Shown: piece by piece, positions 44,101 to 52,360 of the stretch
Position numbering within the stretch: the first letter of the stretch is position 1
Layout of the letters: the number at the start of each line of letters is the position of its first letter
NCBI RefSeq assembly: GCF_000426685.1
Contig: NZ_AUFV01000002.1
Span: 434,001 to 498,000, forward strand
Direction of reading: 5' to 3'
Length of the DNA: 64,000 bases
Origin: Solimonas flava DSM 18980
Lineage (GTDB): Bacteria > Pseudomonadota > Gammaproteobacteria > Nevskiales > Nevskiaceae
Position numbers and translations under genes: made by a program
Notes under the pieces: generated by a model
The model's database searches: none
Told to the model about the DNA's origin: nothing
The model's input: the letters and a program-made list of their open reading frames with translations, nothing else

Positions 44101-44738
44101 GCAGGCTGGCGAAACTCGTCGTCGTGGTATTCGTCGCGCTGTGCAGCGGCTGCGCGGGCACCGTCGTGCCGCTGGGTTCCCGCGGTCCGGCGCCGGCCGG
44201 GGCGGCGCGCACCATCGAAGCGGAGGCATGCGGCTTTCAGCTGCTGCTGCTCATCCCGATCAATATCAACGGCCGCGCCGAGCGTGCGTATCGCCGGCTC
44301 GAGGCGCAGGCGGCGGGCGATTTCATCACCAATGTCCAGGTGCGCGAGCGCTGGATCTGGGGTTTCACCGGCACCAGCTACTGCACGGCACTTCGCGCCA
44401 CGGCGATTCGCGTCGCTGGTCAGGCATCCGGTGCGGCGGTCATGCCGCCCGCGGCTGCGACGTCGCCGGTGATGCCCGCCGTCGAGCGGGCCGAGCCGGT
44501 GGCGCCGCCGGCCGATATCGCCGTGCCCGCAGCCCCCCTCGCGCCGGCCGGCGCCGGCCTGCCGGTGGCGACGTCCCTGAAGGCGCAGCCGCGCAGCGGC
44601 AGCGAGACGCTGGCGGTGGTGCCGGCGGGAACGGTCGTGTCGCCGAGCGGCGGGGTGCGCAATGGCGAAGGCGAATGGATTTACGTGCAGTACGGCGCCG
44701 AGTCCGGCTGGATGCTGAAGCCGGGCGCCGCGCGCTGA
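44097..44738 (+). CDS. lipoprotein with TRL-like domain and C-terminal SH3-like domain
   Basis: A 213-residue lipoprotein (lipobox LCSGC near residue 19) that shares its first domain with the upstream gene. A Pro/Ala-rich linker (about residues 105-150) then leads to a bacterial SH3-type domain (GLPVATSLKAQPRSGSETLAVVPAGTVV, EWIYVQYGAESGWMLK). SH3b domains often bind peptidoglycan, which suggests envelope attachment (inference). It is translationally coupled to its paralogue through ATGA. It reads toward the ZIP-like gene across a 276-bp gap in which nothing was recognised. Confidence 0.8.
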   Translation: MSRLAKLVVVVFVALCSGCAGTVVPLGSRGPAPAGAARTIEAEACGFQLLLLIPININGRAERAYRRLEAQAAGDFITNVQVRERWIWGFTGTSYCTALRATAIRVAGQASGAAVMPPAAATSPVMPAVERAEPVAPPADIAVPAAPLAPAGAGLPVATSLKAQPRSGSETLAVVPAGTVVSPSGGVRNGEGEWIYVQYGAESGWMLKPGAAR

Positions 44739-45014
44739 GGCGCGCTCACGCTGCCCCGCGCGCGTTGCGCTCGCGCACCTGCTGCGCGATGAGGGGGCTC
44801 AGGCCGTGTCGGGCGGCGGCGAGCGCCGGCCTCTGCGCCCCGTCGTCCGCGCCCGGCACGGCGTCGACGTCGATATCGGTGTCACCGCTCGCGAAGCGTC
44901 CTCTGCGAGCAGCGGGCCCGCGCGCGCAGGCGCGGACGCCGCCATCGCCGCCGAGACGGCGATCGCGCTTCATGCCGGCGCCGGTCGCTTCGGAGGGGCC
45001 TGCGGCCTGGGCCG

Positions 45015-46109
45015 TCAATGCGCGTGATGGTGCCCGCCGCGCGGCCACAGCGTGGAGATCCAGGCGCGTCCGCCGCGGCGCAGCAGCGAGGCCGCGCCGA
45101 GCGCGAGCAGGACCATCAGGGCTGCCGAATGCGCGAGGCCGGGCGTCGGCGCGACGCTGAAGCCCGGCCGCAGCAGCGGCGCGACGAAACTGGCGAGCAG
45201 CAGCAGGGCGATCGCCCAGGCGACGCTGCGGTCGACCAGTTCGACGGCGAACAGATGCAGCGCGCGGCGGACGTTGCCACGCGCGACGGCGAACGCGGCC
45301 AGCAGATACGCGCCGAGCAGCCACGGTGCCGCGCGCAGGGCCAGGTCGCCGACGATCGCGAAGTAGCTGGCCGCCGGCAGCGGCTCGTCCTCCAGCGCCG
45401 TCAGCGCCAGCAGGCCGGCGAGCGCGCAGAGATTGCCGAGGCCCTCATAGCGCGACGGCGGCGGGGCGTGGTGCGGGTGGGCTTCGAGATGCGGGCGGCC
45501 GAACACCACATGCAGGATCGAGCCGGCGACCAGAGCCTGGAACCAGGCCCAGCCGGCGTTGCCGAGCGTGTCGCCGAGCGCCGGGCCCCAGACGTAGCCG
45601 GCGACCGTGCCGGCGCACATGCCGGCGATCGCCGCGAGCGGCGGCCAGCGGCCGAACACCGGATACAGCAGCCACCAGACCATCAGGCCGACCGGCACGC
45701 TATGCACGGCGACCGCGAGCGGCAGCGCGATGCCGGCGTGCGCCTCGCCGCCGGACGATAGCGCGATGCCGTCGCCGAGGCTGTGCACGATCAGGCCGAT
45801 CATCGCCAGCGCCAGGGCCGCGAGATGCGCTTCGCGGCGCGCGCGGCTGATCCAGTGCTCCAGCAGCGTCGGGCCGAGCAGGCCGGCGCCGAGGAAGAGC
45901 ACGCTCCAGGCGCCGCCGGCGCTGAAGGTGCCGGGCACGACTTCGAGCAGCACGAGGCCGAAGATGCTGACGAACAGGAAGCCGTCGAGAAACGTCAGCA
46001 GCGCCGGGCGCGGGCGCGCCCAGACGTAGAGCAGCGGGCCGCAGGCAAGCGCGGCGAGCGTGGCGAGAAGAAGGGCGAGGTGCATGGCGGTGACGTCGTT
46101 CACGGTCAT
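45015..46109 (-). CDS. ZIP-like metal transporter-related membrane protein
   Basis: A 364-residue polytopic protein. Two segments match the metal-binding helices of ZIP transporters: IVHSLGDGIALSSG (His/Asp) and AVHSVPVGLMVWWLLYPVFG in place of the usual HExPxG. Further helices (LGAYLLAAFAVARG, ELVDRSVAWAIALLLLASFV) go beyond the eight of ZIP and recall a permease-like tail. The C-terminus is His-rich (GGHHHAH). The likely substrate is a divalent cation, but direction and metal are unknown. The ATG at 46109 is chosen; another lies 24 bp downstream. Confidence 0.75.
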   Translation of the reverse strand: MTVNDVTAMHLALLLATLAALACGPLLYVWARPRPALLTFLDGFLFVSIFGLVLLEVVPGTFSAGGAWSVLFLGAGLLGPTLLEHWISRARREAHLAALALAMIGLIVHSLGDGIALSSGGEAHAGIALPLAVAVHSVPVGLMVWWLLYPVFGRWPPLAAIAGMCAGTVAGYVWGPALGDTLGNAGWAWFQALVAGSILHVVFGRPHLEAHPHHAPPPSRYEGLGNLCALAGLLALTALEDEPLPAASYFAIVGDLALRAAPWLLGAYLLAAFAVARGNVRRALHLFAVELVDRSVAWAIALLLLASFVAPLLRPGFSVAPTPGLAHSAALMVLLALGAASLLRRGGRAWISTLWPRGGHHHAH

Positions 46110-46178
46110 TATTCCATGTCCGTCAAGCAGTCATCCGCGGGCTGCTAAAGTGCGCGTCGCACCGGAGAGCCGACGACC

Positions 46179-46676
46179 ATGAAAAGAATGCTGCTGCCGG
46201 TGGCGATCGTCGTCGCGCTGGCGATCGCCGCAGGCGGATTCCTGATGAGCCGCAAGACCGACCGTTTCGACTACGAGGCGGCCTTCGAGACCGCGCCGCC
46301 GAGCGGCGCGGCCGGCGGCGTGCGGCTCGACCTCAAGACCTTCGCCGGCCGCACCCGCAACGAGGTGCGCCAGGTGCTCGGCGAGCCGCAGCGCTGCGAG
46401 CCGGCCGAGTTCTCCGAACGCTGCCGCTACGGCGGACTCGGCGTCGAGATCACCTATATCGGCGACAAGGCCGACTGGATCACGGTGCCGATGGGCTACG
46501 ACGCCTATCCGCTGCTGCCGCAGACGCTGGCGACGCTCGGTCTGCCGGTGCGCGATCCGGACGAAGTCAGCGAACACGAAAACATCTGGCACGACCTCGC
46601 CGGCTATCGCGAAGTGCGGCTCGTCGGCGGCGATCAGGGAGCGATCTATGCGCGCATCAAAGTGGCCACGCGCTAG
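46179..46676 (+). CDS. membrane-anchored protein of unknown function
   Basis: A 165-residue protein with one N-terminal hydrophobic helix (LLPVAIVVALAIAAGGFLM) and a periplasmic domain with a paired-cysteine segment (GEPQRCEPAEFSERCRYGG) that could form a disulfide. No family is recognised. It overlaps the alpha-2-macroglobulin gene by 29 bp, so it may be co-expressed with the A2M/PBP1C pair (inference). Confidence 0.68.
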   Translation: MKRMLLPVAIVVALAIAAGGFLMSRKTDRFDYEAAFETAPPSGAAGGVRLDLKTFAGRTRNEVRQVLGEPQRCEPAEFSERCRYGGLGVEITYIGDKADWITVPMGYDAYPLLPQTLATLGLPVRDPDEVSEHENIWHDLAGYREVRLVGGDQGAIYARIKVATR

Positions 46677-49600
46677 GCGCGCGCTCGCGGCGTCCGCCGC
46701 GCTGGCGATGCTGGCCGCCGCTGCGCCGGCTGCGGCCGAGGCGCTGACGCTGCTGCGTATCACGCCGGACGGCCGCGACGTGCCGGCCGAGAACCAGATC
46801 GTGCTGAGCTTCGACCGCGCCGTCGTGCCGCTCGGGCGCATGGAGCGCGACGCCTCCGAAGTGCCGGTCACGGTCACGCCGGACCCCGGCTGCCAGTGGC
46901 GCTGGCTCGATACCGAAAACCTCGCCTGCAATCTCGTCGGCGGCGCGCGCCTGCGCGCAGCCACCGAATACACGGTCAGCGTGCAGGCGCCGGCCGACGG
47001 CGGCTTCGTCGCGCAGGACGGCAGCCGCCTGGCGGCGCCGCGCGTGCAGCGCTTCGTCACCGAACTGCCGCGCGTGCAGTCCGCCAGCGTCGGCGAATGG
47101 CGCGGACCGACGCAGCCGAGCGTGCGCGTGCGCTTCAACCAGCCGGTCACCGCGGCGTCGGTCGAGCGCGTGCTGAGCTTCGACGGCGCCGCGCTGCGCG
47201 CGCTGCCCGAGTACTACGACGACGACACGCCGTTCTGGACGCCGGACGGCGAGGCGCGCCAGCTGTGGCGCGTCGAACCGCGCGCGCCGCTCGCCGACGA
47301 TCACGATGTCGCGCTGCGCATCAGACCGGGTCTGCGCTCGGCCTTCGGGCCGCAGACCGGCAGCGAGTCGCGCAGCGTCGAATCGCTGCGCACCTTCGGC
47401 GCGCCGCGCCTGATAGGTCTGCGCTGCAGCGACGGCGACACGACGCGGCTCGCCGAGCCGGGCCTGCGTTGCGCGCCGCTCGAAGGCGTGTCACTGGTGT
47501 TCAGCACGCCGGTCGCCGTCTCCGAACTGCGCGCCGCGCTGCGGCTGAGCCCGGATCCGCGCGCCGCGTTCCGCGATCCCGACTACGACCCGTGGACCAA
47601 CGCCGGCGACGGCGACGAGAGCGAAAAGGCCGCCGCGCGGCCGGTGAGCGGCGATCATGGCCGCGATTCGACCTACGAACTGCGGCTGCCGTACACGCTG
47701 GCCGCCGACACCGACTACACCTTGACGCTGGCGGCGACGCTGAAGGATCGCTTCGGCCGGGCGTTCGGGCGCGAGGCGCGGCTGGGCCTGCGCACCGGCG
47801 CGCGCACGCCGCGGCTGGTCTTCGAGCACAGCCCGGCAGCGCTCGAGAGCGGCGTCGATTCCGAGGTGCCGGCGGTCGTCACCAATCTCGACCGCCTGGG
47901 GCTGTCGGCGCAGCGCCAGACGGCGACGCAGCACGACGAGGTGCGGCGCGAGGTGCCGGTGAGCGGTCCGCGCAATCTCGCGTTCGCGATGCCGCTCGGC
48001 GTCCGCGAACTGCTCGGCGCCGGCAGCGGCGCGCTGCTTGGCGAGCTGACGAGCGCGCCGCGGACGTCGTCGCGGCCGCTGCCGTTCTTCGCCGAGGTCA
48101 CGCCCTGGCAGGTGCATGCCAAGTACGGCAACGAGAACCTGCTGGTCTGGGTGACGGCACTGGCCGACGGCGCGCGCGTCGCCGACGCCGACGTCGCCGT
48201 CGTCGATGGCTGGAACGGCGCGGTGAAGGCGAGCGGCCGCACCGATCGTGACGGCCTGGCCCTGCTGCCCGGCGGCCGCGAACTCGATCCCGAGCTGCAG
48301 CGCCAGTACGTGTCGACGACGGGCGGCGCGCAGCGCCAGCCGCTGATGTTGCGCGTGGTCCGCGGCAACGACATCGCGCTGCTGCCGCTCGCCAGCGAGT
48401 TCGAGGTCGATACCTGGCGCGCGTCGCGCGAGCAGGTTTCCGAATGGCGGCGTGCCCGGCACGGCCATCTGCGTGCCTGGGGCGCGACCGCGCAGGGCGT
48501 CTACCGCGCCGGCGACACGATCCAGTACAAGCTCTACGTGCGCGACGATGCCGAGCGCGGCCTGAAAGCGGCGCCGGCCGCCGGCTATACGCTGCGCATC
48601 GTCGATCCGACCGGCACCGTCGTGCAGGAGCGCAGCGCGCTGGCGCTGTCGGTGTTCGGGGCGCTGGCCGGCGAGTTCAAGCTGGCGAACAGCGCCGCCG
48701 TCGGCTGGTACCGCTTCGAGCTGCAGCCTGCGTACGCCAAGGACCTGACGCTGGAGCCGATGCGCGTGCTGGTTTCGGACTTCGTGCCGGCGCCGTTCCG
48801 CGTCGCCGCCGAATGGCGCGCGAACCGCGCGGCGCCGGGTGCCGTGGCGACCGCGGCCTTGCGCGCGACGCTGCACGGCGGCGGGCCGTTCGCCGGCGCG
48901 CCGGCGCGACTCAACGCGCGGCTGCAGGCGCGCGGACTCGAATCGCGCGATCCGCTGGCGCGCCGCTACCGTTTCGATACCTGGCAGGACGGCGGCCGCG
49001 ACACCGCGCCGCTGCTCGACGTGCAGGCGGCGCTCGACGCCAAGGGCGAATGGAGCGCCCCCGTGCAGCTCGACGACGGCCCGGTGCTGTACGGCGATCT
49101 GGTGCTGGAGGGCACGGTGCAGGATGACCGCGGCCGTTCGATCGTCGCTCAGGCGCGCATTCCCTATTTCGGACGCGACCGCTACATCGGCGTCCGGCAC
49201 GAAGGATGGGCGCGCGCCGGCCAGTCGACGACGGTGGAAACGCTGGTCGTCGACCGCGACGGGAAGCCGGTGGCCGGCAGCCCGTACTATGTGAAGGTCG
49301 AGCGCAAGATCACCAAGGGCGCGCGCGTGAAAGGTGCCGGCAACGCCTACATCACGCGTTACGTGCATGAATGGCAGCGCGTCGCGACCTGCAAGGGCCG
49401 CGCGTCGGTGCAAGGCAATGCCTGCACCTTCACGCCGGATGCCGGCGGCGAGCTGCGCGCGATCGCGATGACGCAGGACACGCAGCAGCGCCTGCACACG
49501 TCGAGCACCTGGATCTACGCGCAGGGCCGCGATGCCGTGCTCTGGGAAGACCGCCCGGACTTCTCGCTCGACGTGCGCCCCGACCAGGTGGCGTACCGGG

Positions 49601-52341
49601 TCGGCGACACCGCGAAGCTGTTCGTGAAGAACCCGTTCCCGGGCGCGACCGCGCTGGTCACGGTCGAGCGCTATGGCGTCATCACGCAGCGCACCGAGAC
49701 GCTGGCGACGGCGACGCCGGTGATCGAGGTGCCGATCAAGCCGGAGTATCTGCCGGGCGCGTACGTATCGGTCGTCGTCATGTCGCCGCGCGTCAGCGCC
49801 CCGGTCAAGGACGGCGCCGACCTCGGCAAACCGACGTTCCGCATGGGCTACGCGACGCTTGTCGTCGAAGACCCGTACCGCGAGCTGCAGGTGCAGGTGA
49901 CGCCGGCGAAATCGGTGCTGCGGCCGCGCGACAGCGTGCCGGTGGCGCTGCAGGCGACGCCGCGACATGCCAGCGGCGAGCCGGTCGAGTTCGCGGTCGC
50001 CGTGCTCGACGAGGCGGTGTTCGATCTGATCCAGGGCGGCAGCGCCTACTTCGACCCGCTCAAGGGCTTTACCCAGCTCGACCCGCTCGATCTCGCCAAC
50101 TACAGCCTGCTGACGCGCCTGGTCGGGCGCCAGAAGTTCGAGAAGAAGGGCGCCAGCCCCGGCGGCGACGGCGGCGCCGACCTGTCGCTGCGCTCGATCG
50201 AGAAATTCGTCGCGTACTGGAATCCGGCGCTGCCGGCCGACGCCCAGGGCCGCGCCAGCTTCACCTTCACCGCGCCCGACAACCTGACCGGCTGGCGCGT
50301 GCTGGCGATGGCGGTGACGCCGTCGGACCGCATGGGCCTCGGCCAGGGCTCGGTCGCCGTCAACAAGCCGACCGAGCTGCGTCCGGCGCTGCCGAACCAG
50401 CTGACGCGCGGCGATCGCGTCGACGCCGAGTTCACGGTGATGAACCGCGAGCAGAAGGCGCGCACGCTGGCGGTCAGCGTCGAGGCGAGCGGCGCGGCGA
50501 GCGGCCAGGTGTCGCAAGCGCTGACGCTGCAGCCGTTCGAGCGCCGCAACGTCGCCTTGCCGCTGACGGTCGACGGCAGCGGCGCGGTGCACTTCGTTGC
50601 GCGCGCCGGCGAGGGCGAGCAGGGCGACGCGCTGCAGCTCGACGTGCCGGTGCACGAGCGGCCGCTGACCGTGACGGCCGCCGATTTCTCGTCGCTGACC
50701 GCCGACGCGCCGCTGACGATCCCGCTGAAGATCCCGGCCGACGCGCCGCGCGCCGAGCTGCAGCTGAACTTCGCGAGCACGGTGATCGGCAATCTCGACG
50801 GCGCGTTCCGCTACATGGCCGAGTACCCGTACCTGTGCTGGGAACAGCGCCTGAGCAAGGGCGTGATGGCGGCGCACTTCCTCAAGCTGCGCGAGCGCCT
50901 TGCGTCGCCGCCCCAGGAACCTCTTGATTGGCCGGGCGCGGCGACGCAGACGCAGACGATGCTGGCCGACGCCGCGGCCTTCCAGGCGCCGGGCGGCGGC
51001 ATGGCCTTCTTCGTGCCCGACGACGAGCGCGCAAGCCCGTACCTGTCGGCGTACACGGCGCTCGCCTTCGGCTGGCTGCAGCAGCTCGGTTACGAGCCGC
51101 CGCGCGAGGTCTGGGACAAACTCGACGGCTATCTGCAGCGCCTGCTGCGCGAGGACCTCCGCGCCAACGGCTACGACAGCGCCGAGCTGCGTGCGCAGGT
51201 GCGGGCGACCGCGCTCGCCGCGCTCGCGCAGCGCGGCAAGCTGGGTGCCGACGAGCTGCGTCGCTACGAGCCGCAGCTGCCGCGCATGGGCCTGTTCGGC
51301 GAGGCGCTGTACGTGCAGGCGGCGGCGCACACGCGCGGCGCCGACGCGCCGCTGCAGGCGGCGATCTCGCGCATCCTGGCGCGCGGCCAGCAGTCGGCGG
51401 GCACGCTGGCGCTCGACGACCGCAGCGACGCGACGGTCTACGCCTGGCTGCTCGGCTCGCCCTTGCGCTCGAACTGCGCGGCGCTGTCGGCGCTGCTCGC
51501 GCGCGGCGCGGCGAACGACCGCGAGGCCGAGCTGCCGATGAAGCTGACGCGCACGATCACGCAGGCGCGCGGCACGCGCGTGCATTGGGAGGACACGCAG
51601 GAAAACATCTGGTGCACGCGCGCGCTGATCGAATACGCCGACCGCTACGAGGCCACGCCGCTGCAAATGACGGCGAGTGCGACGCTCGGCGATCCGCAGG
51701 CGGGTGGCCTGGCGCTCGGCAGCGTGCAGCTCGCCGCCGGCCGTTCGGCAAGCCTCGTCAAGCCGCTCGACGTGAAGGCCGCGACGACCACGTCGCTGAA
51801 GGTCAGCGGCGAAGGCGAGGGACGCGCCTACGTGACGACGATGCTGCGCTACGCGACGCCGGCACCGACGGCGCCGCTGTCGGCCGGCCTGTCGGTGACG
51901 CGGCGTTACGCGGTGCAGCGCCACGGTCAGTGGCAGCCGCTCGAAGGCGAGGTGCTGAGCGTGAAGCGCGGCGAACTCGTCAAGGCCGAACTCGTCGTCG
52001 ACGTGCCGGCCTGGGCGACGTACCTCGTCGTCGACGATCCGGTGCCGGCCGGTTTCGAGCCGCTGAATCCGGATCTGGCGACGGCCTCGGGCCTCGGCGC
52101 CGAGGCCATGGCCGAGGCCAGCCCCGCCTATCCGTATCCGTTCTATCACCGCGAGCTGCGCTTCGACGCCGTGCGCTTCTACGCCGACGAGGTGACGGAA
52201 GGCCGCTACCAGCTGGCGTGGATCGGCCAGGCCGTGGCGACCGGCGAGTTCGCGGCGACCGAGACGCACGTCGAACGCATGTACGACCCGGACGTGTTCG
52301 CCAACGGCGTGGCGACGCGGTTCCGGATCGAAGCGCCGTGA
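46648..52341 (+). CDS. bacterial alpha-2-macroglobulin (A2M) family protein with CWEQ thioester
   Basis: A 1897-residue exported protein, one of the longer bacterial A2Ms. A signal peptide (residues 1-31) without lipobox is followed by macroglobulin beta domains and the MG2-type segment GATAQGVYRAGDTIQYKLYVRD, then the A2M core (LDEAVFDLIQGG, YWNPALPADAQGR, LTGWRVLAMAVT). The thioester CxEQ motif is CWEQ (Cys1397), inside a helical thioester domain. The C-terminal domain has LVVDDPVPAGFEPLNPDL. Such proteins trap proteases in the periplasm and work with PBP1C, encoded 19 bp downstream. Confidence 0.95.
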   Translation: MRASKWPRARRALAASAALAMLAAAAPAAAEALTLLRITPDGRDVPAENQIVLSFDRAVVPLGRMERDASEVPVTVTPDPGCQWRWLDTENLACNLVGGARLRAATEYTVSVQAPADGGFVAQDGSRLAAPRVQRFVTELPRVQSASVGEWRGPTQPSVRVRFNQPVTAASVERVLSFDGAALRALPEYYDDDTPFWTPDGEARQLWRVEPRAPLADDHDVALRIRPGLRSAFGPQTGSESRSVESLRTFGAPRLIGLRCSDGDTTRLAEPGLRCAPLEGVSLVFSTPVAVSELRAALRLSPDPRAAFRDPDYDPWTNAGDGDESEKAAARPVSGDHGRDSTYELRLPYTLAADTDYTLTLAATLKDRFGRAFGREARLGLRTGARTPRLVFEHSPAALESGVDSEVPAVVTNLDRLGLSAQRQTATQHDEVRREVPVSGPRNLAFAMPLGVRELLGAGSGALLGELTSAPRTSSRPLPFFAEVTPWQVHAKYGNENLLVWVTALADGARVADADVAVVDGWNGAVKASGRTDRDGLALLPGGRELDPELQRQYVSTTGGAQRQPLMLRVVRGNDIALLPLASEFEVDTWRASREQVSEWRRARHGHLRAWGATAQGVYRAGDTIQYKLYVRDDAERGLKAAPAAGYTLRIVDPTGTVVQERSALALSVFGALAGEFKLANSAAVGWYRFELQPAYAKDLTLEPMRVLVSDFVPAPFRVAAEWRANRAAPGAVATAALRATLHGGGPFAGAPARLNARLQARGLESRDPLARRYRFDTWQDGGRDTAPLLDVQAALDAKGEWSAPVQLDDGPVLYGDLVLEGTVQDDRGRSIVAQARIPYFGRDRYIGVRHEGWARAGQSTTVETLVVDRDGKPVAGSPYYVKVERKITKGARVKGAGNAYITRYVHEWQRVATCKGRASVQGNACTFTPDAGGELRAIAMTQDTQQRLHTSSTWIYAQGRDAVLWEDRPDFSLDVRPDQVAYRVGDTAKLFVKNPFPGATALVTVERYGVITQRTETLATATPVIEVPIKPEYLPGAYVSVVVMSPRVSAPVKDGADLGKPTFRMGYATLVVEDPYRELQVQVTPAKSVLRPRDSVPVALQATPRHASGEPVEFAVAVLDEAVFDLIQGGSAYFDPLKGFTQLDPLDLANYSLLTRLVGRQKFEKKGASPGGDGGADLSLRSIEKFVAYWNPALPADAQGRASFTFTAPDNLTGWRVLAMAVTPSDRMGLGQGSVAVNKPTELRPALPNQLTRGDRVDAEFTVMNREQKARTLAVSVEASGAASGQVSQALTLQPFERRNVALPLTVDGSGAVHFVARAGEGEQGDALQLDVPVHERPLTVTAADFSSLTADAPLTIPLKIPADAPRAELQLNFASTVIGNLDGAFRYMAEYPYLCWEQRLSKGVMAAHFLKLRERLASPPQEPLDWPGAATQTQTMLADAAAFQAPGGGMAFFVPDDERASPYLSAYTALAFGWLQQLGYEPPREVWDKLDGYLQRLLREDLRANGYDSAELRAQVRATALAALAQRGKLGADELRRYEPQLPRMGLFGEALYVQAAAHTRGADAPLQAAISRILARGQQSAGTLALDDRSDATVYAWLLGSPLRSNCAALSALLARGAANDREAELPMKLTRTITQARGTRVHWEDTQENIWCTRALIEYADRYEATPLQMTASATLGDPQAGGLALGSVQLAAGRSASLVKPLDVKAATTTSLKVSGEGEGRAYVTTMLRYATPAPTAPLSAGLSVTRRYAVQRHGQWQPLEGEVLSVKRGELVKAELVVDVPAWATYLVVDDPVPAGFEPLNPDLATASGLGAEAMAEASPAYPYPFYHRELRFDAVRFYADEVTEGRYQLAWIGQAVATGEFAATETHVERMYDPDVFANGVATRFRIEAP

Positions 52342-52360
52342 CGCGGCGGGTGCGGCAGAC

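Noticed and set aside
44739-45014. Short overlapping frames in the gap between the SH3 lipoprotein and the ZIP-like gene
   Set aside because: They have no ribosome-binding site and no family pattern, with Arg/Ala-rich composition like other shadows.
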